A stretch of 10,047 nt of DNA from an uncultured Collinsella sp. (GCA_902475865.1 CABSBK010000021.1:1-10047); one strand, 5' to 3'. Shown: positions 1-7,964, counted from the first letter of the stretch. The notes: generated by a model from the sequence alone, not told the origin. Numbers and translations are program-made.

Positions 1-925
1 GATCGGGCTTTCCGCCGCGGAAGATCTCTCGACCGTGCAGACGATGCTCAAGATCGCGCTCGGCCTGCTCCTCCGTGATCTTGGTCTGGCTCACCACCGG
101 GTCCTCGATCAGCGATGAAACCGAGTTGACCTGTTTTTGAATGCGCTCGGCAATGGTGTCGTACATGCTTACGATGCGCATCTTCCAGTCGATACTCGTG
201 GCGTTGGACGAGCTCTTGGTCCAAACGAACGTCAGGATGGCGCTTTGGTGCCCCCGGGCGGGAAACATGCCAAAGAAGGAATCATGCTGGATCCTGCTGT
301 CCTCGTCGATATAGGCGTGAACGTTATACACCACACGGTCGATCTTGTCGTTGAGCAGGGCGTTGGTTGCGAGCGCCGCCGCCTGAATCTGACCGTTGGA
401 CAGCAGCTCGAGTTCATTGGCAGAAGACGTGTCCAGCACCGTCACCTCAACCGTGCCCGTGCGCTCATCTGCCTCGTCGACGGTAAAATCGAGCGGGAAC
501 TGCGTAAAGCCATTGCCCCATTCAAGTCCACCCTTGAGCGCGGTCGAAACGGTATCCACCGAAACACTTTCGGAAAGGTTCGCGGTATTCAGACGTCGCA
601 TCACGCCGTAGCCAATCTGCATGCCCACAATCAGCACCAAAATGCCGATAACCACGGCCATGGCAGTCTTCGTAATGGTATGGCTCACCTGCGAGCCCGA
701 AGGGTCGTCCTCGGACAGCGGGTCGATATGTTTTGCCTGGCTCGCGCGATCCTCGCTGCGCAGCCGCGCCAGCGTCGCCTTGTCGCCGCGCTTGACAGCG
801 GCCTCTTTCTCGCGCATGCGCTCGGTGCGCTTTTTGGCGAGCGTAGGATCCAAGACGCCGGATGCATCGATTTCGGAGAATAACTCCGTCACTTCTTCCG
901 GAGTCAAAGGGTTCTTATCAGCCAT
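1..925 (-). CDS. Single-pass membrane protein of unknown function (C-terminus cut by left edge)
   Basis: Reading down from an ATG at 925-923 gives 308 codons without a stop before the window ends, so the C-terminus is missing. The start has a ribosome binding site (AGGAAG, core 5 bases from the ATG) and lies 19 bases after the stop of the ABC exporter, so the two are probably co-transcribed. Visible layout: a charged, probably cytoplasmic N-terminal region (residues 1-86, helix-prone, many Arg, Lys and Glu, beginning MADKNPLTPEEV), one hydrophobic segment at about 87-109 (TAMAVVIGILVLIVG and onward), then a soluble region rich in beta-prone stretches up to residue 308. The Arg-rich N-side plus a single segment suggests N-in topology, with the large domain outside the membrane. 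There is no lipobox and no cysteine in the visible part. I do not recognise the family. Position suggests a partner or regulator of the exporter, but that is only context. The gene call is firm, the function unknown. Confidence 0.85.
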   Translation of the reverse strand, partial: MADKNPLTPEEVTELFSEIDASGVLDPTLAKKRTERMREKEAAVKRGDKATLARLRSEDRASQAKHIDPLSEDDPSGSQVSHTITKTAMAVVIGILVLIVGMQIGYGVMRRLNTANLSESVSVDTVSTALKGGLEWGNGFTQFPLDFTVDEADERTGTVEVTVLDTSSANELELLSNGQIQAAALATNALLNDKIDRVVYNVHAYIDEDSRIQHDSFFGMFPARGHQSAILTFVWTKSSSNATSIDWKMRIVSMYDTIAERIQKQVNSVSSLIEDPVVSQTKITEEQAERDLEHRLHGREIFRGGKPD

Positions 926-944
926 GATCTTCCTGTCATATCAA

Positions 945-2717
945 TCAGTCGAGCTCGTGCGCACGCGCACCTTCGAACTGCATTCGATAGTAACGGGCAT
1001 AGGTGCCGCCACGGGCGAGAAGCTCCTCGTGCGTGCCACGTTCCACAACGCGACCATGCTCAACGGTCGCAATCTCGTCAGCATGCTTAATAGTCGAGAG
1101 ACGGTGGGCGATGATGATCGTGGTACGGCCGCGTGCCAGCTCTTCGAGCGACTCCTGCACCGCTTCCTCGCTCTCGTTATCCAGGGCACTCGTCGCCTCA
1201 TCCAAAATAAGGATCTTGGGATTCTTGAGAAAAACGCGCGCGATGGCGACGCGCTGCTTTTGACCACCCGAAAGACGGCTGCCGCGCTCGCCCACCACGG
1301 TGTCGTAGCCTTGCGGAAGCGATTCGATAAAGGTATCAATATTGGCGCGGCGGGCCGCTTCGGCGATCTCTTCTGCCGTGGCGCCCGGCTTGCCGTAGGC
1401 GATGTTCTCGCCGATCGTTCCATCAAACAGGTACACATCTTGCTGCACCAGGCCGATGGCACGGCGCAGACTATGCTGCGTCACGTCGCGCACATCCTGG
1501 CCGTCGATGCTAATGGAGCCGGCGGCAACGTCGTAAAAGCGCGGCAACAGCGAACAAGTCGTCGATTTGCCGCCGCCCGAGGGACCAACCAAAGCGATGG
1601 TCTGACCGGGCTTGATGGACAGGTCCATGTGGTCGATAACAGGGCGTCCGTCGGCGCCGCGCTCGCCCAATTCAACATCCTCGTAGCTAAAGCACACGTC
1701 GCGGTACTCCACAGCACCAGCCGTCACCTGCAGATCCGCAGCACCCGGCTTATCCTGAATATCGGGGACAGTCGAGAGCACCTCATCCATGCGCTTAAAG
1801 CCGGCGATGGCTTTCTGATACGTCTCAGCCGAATTGACGAGCGTCTCGAGCGGCGTGCAGAACAGCGAAATGTAGAGTGCGAAGGTTGCCATATCGACCG
1901 CCTGCAGCTGACCCTGGGCAACGAGCCAACCGCCCAGCAGCACCACGATCACATAAAGCACTCCCGAGAGCAGGCCATACGTCGCGGTATAGACGCCCAT
2001 GGCGTGATACATGTTCTCCTTGGACGAAAGGTAGCGATTGTTCGAGGCGCGAAACTTAGAGCGCTCGGTCTGCTCATTGGCAAAGCTCTTGACCACACGC
2101 ATGCCCGCCAGCGAATCCTGCAGCTGCGCGTTGATGCCGCTAATCTTTTTGCGGTTATCGCTAAAGACCTCGCGCATGCGCATATTCTGCCAAAACATAA
2201 TGACCGCGAACACCACCGTCACCACAGCCATGGCGAGTGCGAGCACCGGCGCGATGGTAAACAGAATTACAAACGAGCCGATGATCTCGATACCGCAGAT
2301 AATGATCCATTCGGGCACGTGGTGCGCCGCCTCGCAGATATCGAACAGGTCATTGACCACGCGGCTCATCATGTCGCCCGAGCTGTTGCGATCAAAGTAC
2401 GCAAAGCTAAACCGTTCGTACTGATCGAACAGGTCCTCGCGCATTTTGGACTCCATGCGCGCGCCCATCACATGACCCCAATAGCTCACAAAATAGCGGC
2501 AGGCGCAGCGGATGACATACATCAGCACCAGTCCCACCGCGATCATACCGAGCGCCTGCATAATAGCAGCCTGACCCTGGGTAAAGAGCCCGCCGGTCAG
2601 ATTGCGCAAGATAATGGGGAACGCCAGGTCAATGGCGGCAAGCACCAGAGCACAAAGAGTATCAGCAACAAAAAGCCCCATCTGGGGCTTGTAATACGAA
2701 AGAAACCTCTTAAACAT
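945..2717 (-). CDS. ABC exporter half-transporter (fused membrane and ATPase domains), MsbA/BmrA/multidrug type
   Basis: 590 residues from the ATG at 2717 (MFKRFLSYYKPQ). Residues about 10-310 form the type-1 exporter membrane domain with six predicted helices. Residues about 335-580 are the nucleotide-binding domain: Walker A GPSGGGKST (378-386), Q-loop Gln426 in LVQQDVYLF, signature LSGGQ (482-486) after the X-loop VVGERGSR, Walker B ILILDE (502-507) with catalytic Glu507, D-loop SALD, and switch His538 in AHRLST. All catalytic elements are intact, so an active ATP-driven exporter is expected, probably a homodimer since no second half-transporter is next to it. Substrate (drug, lipid or peptide) cannot be read from sequence. 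Start choice: AAGGTG stands 3 bases before this ATG and the family's N-terminus begins here. An in-frame ATG at 2816 also has a good site (AGAAGGGA, 5 bases) and would add 33 basic residues, but those use rare codons (ATA, CGA, AGA) and lie in a repeat, so I prefer 2717. Confidence 0.93.
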   Translation of the reverse strand: MFKRFLSYYKPQMGLFVADTLCALVLAAIDLAFPIILRNLTGGLFTQGQAAIMQALGMIAVGLVLMYVIRCACRYFVSYWGHVMGARMESKMREDLFDQYERFSFAYFDRNSSGDMMSRVVNDLFDICEAAHHVPEWIIICGIEIIGSFVILFTIAPVLALAMAVVTVVFAVIMFWQNMRMREVFSDNRKKISGINAQLQDSLAGMRVVKSFANEQTERSKFRASNNRYLSSKENMYHAMGVYTATYGLLSGVLYVIVVLLGGWLVAQGQLQAVDMATFALYISLFCTPLETLVNSAETYQKAIAGFKRMDEVLSTVPDIQDKPGAADLQVTAGAVEYRDVCFSYEDVELGERGADGRPVIDHMDLSIKPGQTIALVGPSGGGKSTTCSLLPRFYDVAAGSISIDGQDVRDVTQHSLRRAIGLVQQDVYLFDGTIGENIAYGKPGATAEEIAEAARRANIDTFIESLPQGYDTVVGERGSRLSGGQKQRVAIARVFLKNPKILILDEATSALDNESEEAVQESLEELARGRTTIIIAHRLSTIKHADEIATVEHGRVVERGTHEELLARGGTYARYYRMQFEGARAHELD

Positions 2718-2724
2718 AGTCACC

Positions 2725-2775
2725 TTACGCGGTTTTACCAAACCGCGTTTCGTCTCGACGCTGCAAGTGCTCCAT
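2725..2775 (-). other. Possible 16-codon leader peptide upstream of the ABC exporter
   Basis: ATG at 2775-2773 opens a 16-residue frame, MEHLQRRDETRFGKTA, ending with TAA at 2727-2725. The stop overlaps the exporter's Shine-Dalgarno and lies 7 bases before its ATG. The last third of the frame runs through the 9-bp hairpin at 2727-2748. That geometry (short peptide, hairpin, resistance-type exporter) resembles translation-coupled attenuators known for some drug-resistance genes. The frame's own ribosome binding site is poor (only AAGG, about 13 bases upstream) and its ATG lies in an inverted-repeat arm. It may be chance. Confidence 0.2.
2727..2748 (-). promoter_or_regulatory. 9-bp hairpin abutting the exporter's ribosome binding site
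   Basis: On the minus strand ACGCGGTTT, loop GGTA, AAACCGCGT form a perfect 9-bp stem. Its last base is directly followed by the exporter's Shine-Dalgarno AAGGTG (2726-2721). There is no T-run behind it, so it is not an intrinsic terminator. A stem this close could limit 30S access or be opened by a ribosome reading the short frame that runs through it. The structure is seen; the regulatory role is inferred. Confidence 0.5.
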
Positions 2776-2863
2776 TTGGACAATCTGGCCTTCAATCGTC
2801 GGTCGCGTATATCCATACGCTTCCCTTCTCTTTTAGGCCACCTTGTCTCAAATGGAGCACTTT
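2764..2863. repeat. About 100-bp imperfect inverted repeat with flanking 5-bp direct repeats (MITE-like element or large dyad)
   Basis: The left arm AAGTGCTCCATTTG (2765-2778) is matched exactly by its reverse complement at 2849-2862. Allowing one extra base, the pairing continues inward through GACAA/TTGTC and TGGCCT/AGGCCA to about 2792 and 2834. The arms are about 28 bases with about 40 between, where a smaller stem (GCGTAT, ATCC, ATACGC) is found. CGCTG stands one base outside each end (2759-2763 and 2864-2868) in direct orientation, as a target duplication would. It fills most of the 184-base gap between the Nudix gene and the exporter. It carries no gene of its own. Alternatives are an mRNA leader structure or paired operator sites; identical arm positions are 84 bp apart. 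Confidence 0.55.
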
Positions 2864-2901
2864 CGCTGACTTACACAAACCTGCGGGATCATCCCCGCTC
2901 G

Positions 2902-3597
2902 TTAAAGTTCCGCTCCACCCAAACGATGAGCAATGCTGTCGCAAGCCAAGGCACCCACAACGGTCTTGGCGTCTTCGATCTTGCCGTCGAGTACGGCGTC
3001 GATCAGCTCATGCAGTGGCACCAGGTCGACGTTGACAAACTCGTCATCGTCGGGGTCGGGCGCATCAAACTCGAGCTTGGTAGCCAAGTAGATGTGGATG
3101 ATCTCATCGCAAAAACCGCAGGACGTGACAATCGACGTCAAAAAGCGAATACGACCAGCCCTAAAGCCCGTCTCCTCATGCAGCTCGCGCTTGGCGCAAT
3201 CGAGCGGGTCCTCGCCCGGATCGAGCTTGCCGGCGGGAATCTCGACCGTCACGCGGTCGATGGCGGTGCGGTACTGACGCACCAGCACGATCTTGCCGCT
3301 CTCGGTCAGTGCCACAACGGCCGCCGCACCCGGATGGCGAACGATATCGCGGGCGCTGCGGCGACCGTTGGGCAGCTCAACCTCAAGACGGTGGACGTCG
3401 AGGATCTTGCCCTTCCAGGCGCACTCCTCCGAAAGAATCTTCTCGTGCAGCTCGGCATCGTGCGGGTCGTCGTCGCCCAGCACCAGCGCCGGCTCGTCAG
3501 CGACCTCGCCGCCAGGCTCGCCCTCGGCGTGCCCATACATGCGGCTGTCCTCTTCGACGATCTGCGCGTCCACGAGCTCTTCGTTCTTCTCGTCCAT
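2902..3597 (-). CDS. Nudix hydrolase, ADP-ribose pyrophosphatase (NudF-like)
   Basis: 231 residues. The Nudix box is complete at residues 123-145: Gly123, Glu129, then Arg137-Glu138-Leu, Glu141-Glu142, Thr-Gly-Phe145, with the metal-binding REL.EETGF core. Before it come features of ADP-ribose pyrophosphatases: KGKILDVHRLEVELPNG, HPGAAAVVAL, VRQYR and VEIPAGKLDPGE. The expected reaction is hydrolysis of ADP-ribose (or a related ADP-sugar) to AMP and ribose 5-phosphate in the cytoplasm. Family homology begins near residue 50. The first 50 residues are a low-complexity acidic extension (18 Asp/Glu against 2 Lys/Arg). Start choice: an ATG at 3606 lies directly on the AGAGGA site, too close to use, whereas the ATG at 3597 is 9 bases from it. 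The gene begins 21 bases after purD, so it is probably in the purD transcript. The exact substrate within the Nudix family is unproven. Confidence 0.92.
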   Translation of the reverse strand: MDEKNEELVDAQIVEEDSRMYGHAEGEPGGEVADEPALVLGDDDPHDAELHEKILSEECAWKGKILDVHRLEVELPNGRRSARDIVRHPGAAAVVALTESGKIVLVRQYRTAIDRVTVEIPAGKLDPGEDPLDCAKRELHEETGFRAGRIRFLTSIVTSCGFCDEIIHIYLATKLEFDAPDPDDDEFVNVDLVPLHELIDAVLDGKIEDAKTVVGALACDSIAHRLGGAEL

Positions 3598-3618
3598 CCG
3601 TCTCATTCCTCTCGGATT

Positions 3619-4923
3619 TTAGGCATCCCAGGCGTCGCGGCCGCGCAGCGCACGCAGGCCAATGTCGTGGCGCAGGGTCTTGCCCTCAAAATCAATCTTC
3701 TCGCAGGCCTCGTAGGCAAGGTTGCGAGCGTTCTCGAACGTGTCACCCAGCGCGGTCACGGCGAGCACGCGACCGCCATTGGTCACAAGCCGGCCATCCA
3801 CCACGGCGGTGCCGGCGTGGTACACCGTCACGTTCTCCATGTCCTCGGCGTCCTCGATGCCGGTGATGACCTTGCCCTTCTCGTAGCTGCCGGGGTAGCC
3901 CGCGCTCGTCAGGACAACGGCCACGGCCCACTCGTCGCGCCAGTCGAGCTCAATCTGATCGAGCTCGCAGTTGGCGCAAGCCAGCATGACCTCGACCAGG
4001 TCGTTCTTAAGGCGCGGGAGCACGACCTGCGTCTCGGGGTCGCCAAAGCGGGCGTTGAACTCCAGCACCTTGGGGCCGGCGGGGGTGAGCATAAAGCCGC
4101 CATACAGGCAGCCGCGGTAGTCGATGCCCTCGGCAGCAAGCTCGGCCACGGTCTGCTCCATGACCTTCACCATAGTGGCGTGCTCCTCGTCGGTCACGAT
4201 GGGCACCGGGCTGTAGACGCCCATGCCGCCCGTGTTGGGGCCCTTGTCCCTCTCGAGCGCACGCTTGTGATCCTGCGAGGTGGCCATGGGACGCACGGTC
4301 TTACCGTCGGTAAAGGCCAGCAGCGAGCACTCGGGGCCGGTCAGCATCTCCTCGATGACCACCGTGTTGCCGGCATCGCCAAAGGTGCCGCCAAAGCACT
4401 CACGCACAGCTTCCTCGGCCTGCGAAAGCTCGGTTGCCACGATAACGCCCTTGCCCGCGGCAAGGCCGTCGGCCTTCACGACCAGCGGAGCGCCCTGCTC
4501 GCGCACATAGGCGAGAGCCGAGGCCTCATCGGTAAACGAGCCATAGGCTGCCGTCGGGATACCGGCACGCTCCATGAGCTGCTTGGAGAACAGCTTGGAG
4601 CCCTCCATCTGGGCACCCTCGGCACCCGGGCCAAAGCAGGGAATACCCGCCGCGCGCACGGCGTCGGCCACGCCCGCCACGAGCGGAGCCTCGGGGCCAA
4701 TCACCACGAGTCCGCATCCATGGCTCTGGGCAAACGCCGCCACGGCCGCAGGATCGCAATCGTCGAGAACCACGTTCTCGCCGCAGCTCGCGGTGCCGCC
4801 GTTACCCGGCGCGATGTAGAGCTTGCCGGCGCGCGGTGATGCTGCGAGCTTGGCTGCCAGAGCATGCTCGCGGCCGCCGCTGCCCAACAACAGGATGTCG
4901 ATGGTTTGAGTGTCCGCCTTCAA
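3619..4923 (-). CDS. purD: Phosphoribosylamine-glycine ligase (GAR synthetase)
   Basis: 434 residues, normal length. PurD joins glycine to 5-phosphoribosylamine with ATP, the second step of de novo purine synthesis. Family blocks in order: LLLGSGGREHAL (11-22), APGNGGT (38-44), VVIGPEAPLVAG (73-84), the ATP-grasp loop VVKADGLAAGKGV (148-160), EEMLTGPECSLLAF (191-204), SQDHKRA followed by GPNTGGMGVYSP (216-239), YRGCLYGGFM (269-278) and EFNARFGDPETQ (288-299). The C-terminal GARS domain is complete. The start codon is TTG, chosen because AGGAGG lies 5 bases upstream and the glycine-rich N-terminal loop follows at the normal distance. The upstream neighbour is purA, 118 bases away with hairpins between. 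The Nudix gene follows 21 bases downstream. PurD feeds the IMP pathway, while PurA draws IMP toward AMP, so clustering fits. Confidence 0.97.
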   Translation of the reverse strand: MKADTQTIDILLLGSGGREHALAAKLAASPRAGKLYIAPGNGGTASCGENVVLDDCDPAAVAAFAQSHGCGLVVIGPEAPLVAGVADAVRAAGIPCFGPGAEGAQMEGSKLFSKQLMERAGIPTAAYGSFTDEASALAYVREQGAPLVVKADGLAAGKGVIVATELSQAEEAVRECFGGTFGDAGNTVVIEEMLTGPECSLLAFTDGKTVRPMATSQDHKRALERDKGPNTGGMGVYSPVPIVTDEEHATMVKVMEQTVAELAAEGIDYRGCLYGGFMLTPAGPKVLEFNARFGDPETQVVLPRLKNDLVEVMLACANCELDQIELDWRDEWAVAVVLTSAGYPGSYEKGKVITGIEDAEDMENVTVYHAGTAVVDGRLVTNGGRVLAVTALGDTFENARNLAYEACEKIDFEGKTLRHDIGLRALRGRDAWDA

Positions 4924-4928
4924 GGGTG

Positions 4929-4934
4929 CCTCCT
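4929..4934 (-). promoter_or_regulatory. Strong Shine-Dalgarno setting a TTG start for purD
   Basis: AGGAGG (minus strand), five bases before TTG. No ATG or GTG at a workable distance is in frame, so this site decides the start. A consensus site may offset the weak TTG codon. Confidence 0.7.
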
Positions 4935-4946
4935 CTATGGATTACC

Positions 4947-4965
4947 GGCCCGCTCCGCGCGGGCC
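4947..4965 (-). promoter_or_regulatory. GC-rich hairpin in the purD leader
   Basis: GGCCCGC and GCGGGCC (7-bp stem, 5-base loop) lie 12 bases upstream of the purD Shine-Dalgarno. No T-run follows on either strand, so it is not a simple terminator. It could be a leader structure or mRNA-stabilising stem. I could not match the segment to a known purine, PRPP or ppGpp riboswitch by eye. Confidence 0.35.
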
Positions 4966-4977
4966 CATTACAAGCAA

Positions 4978-5019
4978 ATATACCCCTCGGCCGCCCATCT
5001 GGGCTGCAAAGGGGTATAT
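4978..5019 (-). terminator. Probable terminator or attenuator hairpin after purA
   Basis: A 10-bp outer stem (ATATACCCCT with AGGGGTATAT) encloses an inner GCCC/GGGC stem-loop. It begins 22 bases after the purA stop. On the minus strand the GC part of the stem is followed by TATATTTGCTTG, a broken T-rich tail, so termination may be partial. That would give reduced read-through from purA into purD. The symmetric outer stem would work less well in the other direction, where no T-run follows. Confidence 0.45.
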
Positions 5020-5041
5020 CGCAATAACCAAATAACGCCGA

Positions 5042-6337
<1,296 letters not shown>

Positions 6338-6392
6338 TCACATTCATGGACTGTCCGCGCACCGCAAGCGCGCAGAAGCACAAAACATTCCC

Positions 6393-6421
6393 AGTATACC
6401 CGTGCAACGGGCGCCTGTCCT
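6393..6421 (-). promoter_or_regulatory. Candidate promoter for purA
   Basis: AGGACA (6421-6416, 4 of 6 matches to the -35 consensus) and TATACT (6398-6393, 5 of 6 to the -10) are 17 bases apart. They lie in the dnaB-purA gap, with the -35 touching the dnaB stop codon. A short GC hairpin (CGCGC/GCGCG, 6356-6372) lies downstream in the leader. The spacing is ideal and the -35 is weak. The call rests on sequence resemblance only. Confidence 0.35.
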
Positions 6422-7811
6422 ACTCCTCGGTATGCGCCCCATCAAGCTCATAGAACTTGGTGGATGCCGGCAGGAACATCAGGTCGACGTCGCCGATCGG
6501 GCCCGAACGGTTCTTTGCCACGACGATACGCGTAACGCCCTCGTCGGGTCGGTCGTCGCGCGAGGCCTCGGCCTCGTCGGCGGATCGGTCCAAGAACATG
6601 ACGATATCGGCGTCCTGCTCGATGGAGCCCGATTCACGCAGGTCGGACAGCTGCGGGCGCTTGCCGGTACGGGATTCAACCTGACGCGACAGCTGCGACA
6701 GCGCGATCAGCGGAATCTTGAGCTCCTTGGCCATAATCTTCAGGCCACGCGACATCTCGGAGACCTCGACGGTGCGGCTCTCGGAACGACGTCCCGGCGG
6801 GGGGCTCACCAGCTGCAAGTAGTCCAGGATGATGATGGCCTTCTCCTTGTTATGGAGCATGCGGCGGCTCTTGGCGCGAATCTCGGTCACCGTGGTGCCG
6901 GGTGTATCGTCAATCAGAATATCGAGCTTGGACAGCGTCTGCGTGGCCTCATTGATGTTGGCCCACTGCTCGGGGCTAATGCGACCCGTACGGAAGTCGC
7001 TGATCGAGATCATGGCATAGGCGCAAATCAGACGCTGGGCAATTTCCTTGCCCGACATCTCCAGCGAGAAGAAGCCGACGGTATAGCCAGCGGCGGCGGC
7101 ATTGAGTGCCAAGTTCAGGGCGAACGACGTCTTACCCACGGCGGGGCGGGCGCCGATAATGATGAGCTGGCCCTCGCGGAAGCCCATGAGCATACGGTCG
7201 AGCGACGGGAAGCCCGTGGGCACGCCTGCAGCCTGACCGCCAGCCTTGCACACTTCCTCGGCCTCGTTATATGCCTCGACCATAAACTCGGTCAGCGTCT
7301 TGTAGCTCGACTTAACCTCACGCGCCGTGACCTTGAGCAGCTTGCTCTCGGCCAGCTCCACGACCTCTTTGGTGTCGGTGGGGGCGTTGTAGGCCAGCGC
7401 GTTGATCTCGTTGGTGGCGCCAATCAGCTCACGCAGCATCGAGTCGCGACGAACGATGGCGGCATGGTGCTGCCAGTTAACGAGCGACAGAGTCTGTCCC
7501 ATCAGCTCCAAAATGTACGCCTCGCCGCCCACGGCATCGAGCTTGTTGATGCTTCGCAGGTAATCGATCAGCGAGATAGAGTCAATGGGGATACGACTGT
7601 TATACATATCGACCATCGCGGTATAGATGGTCTTATGAATGGGCCGGTAGAAGTCATCGGGCTGCAGCTCGACTTGGGCCTCTTCGACCACCTCGGGCGA
7701 TAGCAGCATAGCGGCCAGTACGTTGGCCTCTGCATCTTGGTTTTGGGGGAGACCCAACTTAGAGCCACGGTCCTCGACCGTCAGCCCCGTCTCCCTATCG
7801 TCATATGCCAT
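6420..7811 (-). CDS. dnaB: Replicative DNA helicase
   Basis: 463 residues from ATG 7811 (MAYDDRETGL). DnaB is the hexameric 5'-3' helicase that opens the replication fork and recruits primase. The N-terminal domain (about 20-125, LPQNQDAEANVLAAMLL onward) is joined by a linker to the RecA-like motor (about 195-455): Walker A GARPAVGKTS (220-229), catalytic Glu251 in FSLEM, Walker B IIILDYLQL (Asp330), SQLSRQVESR (372-381) and the arginine-finger region LRESGSIEQDADIVMFL (391-407). There is no intein in the P-loop, where DnaB inteins often sit. An ATG four codons upstream (7823) has no ribosome binding site, whereas GAGGA stands 5 bases before 7811. It is separated from rplI by an intrinsic terminator, so it should have its own promoter. 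Confidence 0.97.
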   Translation of the reverse strand: MAYDDRETGLTVEDRGSKLGLPQNQDAEANVLAAMLLSPEVVEEAQVELQPDDFYRPIHKTIYTAMVDMYNSRIPIDSISLIDYLRSINKLDAVGGEAYILELMGQTLSLVNWQHHAAIVRRDSMLRELIGATNEINALAYNAPTDTKEVVELAESKLLKVTAREVKSSYKTLTEFMVEAYNEAEEVCKAGGQAAGVPTGFPSLDRMLMGFREGQLIIIGARPAVGKTSFALNLALNAAAAGYTVGFFSLEMSGKEIAQRLICAYAMISISDFRTGRISPEQWANINEATQTLSKLDILIDDTPGTTVTEIRAKSRRMLHNKEKAIIILDYLQLVSPPPGRRSESRTVEVSEMSRGLKIMAKELKIPLIALSQLSRQVESRTGKRPQLSDLRESGSIEQDADIVMFLDRSADEAEASRDDRPDEGVTRIVVAKNRSGPIGDVDLMFLPASTKFYELDGAHTEE

Positions 7812-7852
7812 GAGCGTCCTCATTCATATCGCTTGCGAGCATCCATAGTATC

Positions 7853-7880
7853 AGCCGCGGCTATAAATCGAGCCGCGGCT
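7853..7880. repeat. Two copies of the palindrome AGCCGCGGCT upstream of dnaB
   Basis: AGCCGCGGCT occurs at 7853-7862 and again at 7871-7880, separated by 8 bases; centres are 18 bp apart. Each copy is a perfect 10-bp palindrome and the pair can also form one 10-bp stem. It lies 42 bases before the dnaB start. Just downstream is TGATACTAT (7853-7845), which resembles an extended -10, so the pair would cover the promoter's -35 side. No T-run follows on the minus strand, so it is not a terminator. Likely an operator or repeated protein site; binder unknown. Confidence 0.5.
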
Positions 7881-7910
7881 TGGCAATCATCACCGAACCA
7901 AACGGATGAA

Positions 7911-7930
7911 CGGTCCCATACACGGGACCG
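7911..7930. repeat. 7-bp inverted repeat between rplI terminator and dnaB
   Basis: CGGTCCC (7911-7917) and GGGACCG (7924-7930) with a 6-base loop. No T-run on either side. It could be a dyad operator or leader stem; function unknown. The rest of the 7812-7964 gap shows no gene longer than a few codons. Confidence 0.35.
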
Positions 7931-7964
7931 CGTCTCAATGACTGCCACGACACTCACCCAGCGC

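Noticed and set aside
2883..2898. Hairpin GCGGG/CCCGC just after the Nudix stop as a terminator
   Set aside because: Only 5 to 6 base pairs and followed by AGGTTTGTG, without a real T-run. Too weak to call.
621..4839. Very long plus-strand open frames (for example 621-3035 and 2767-4839)
   Set aside because: They lie antisense to clear genes (exporter, Nudix, purD) with intact family motifs. Their translations are His/Arg/Gly/Ala-rich without recognisable domains, as expected from the reverse strand of GC-rich coding sequence.
4947..4965. GC-rich 7-bp hairpin as an intrinsic terminator
   Set aside because: No T-run follows it on either strand. Kept only as a leader structure.
6420..7811. 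Intein in dnaB
   Set aside because: The helicase is 463 residues with an uninterrupted P-loop and motifs at normal spacing.
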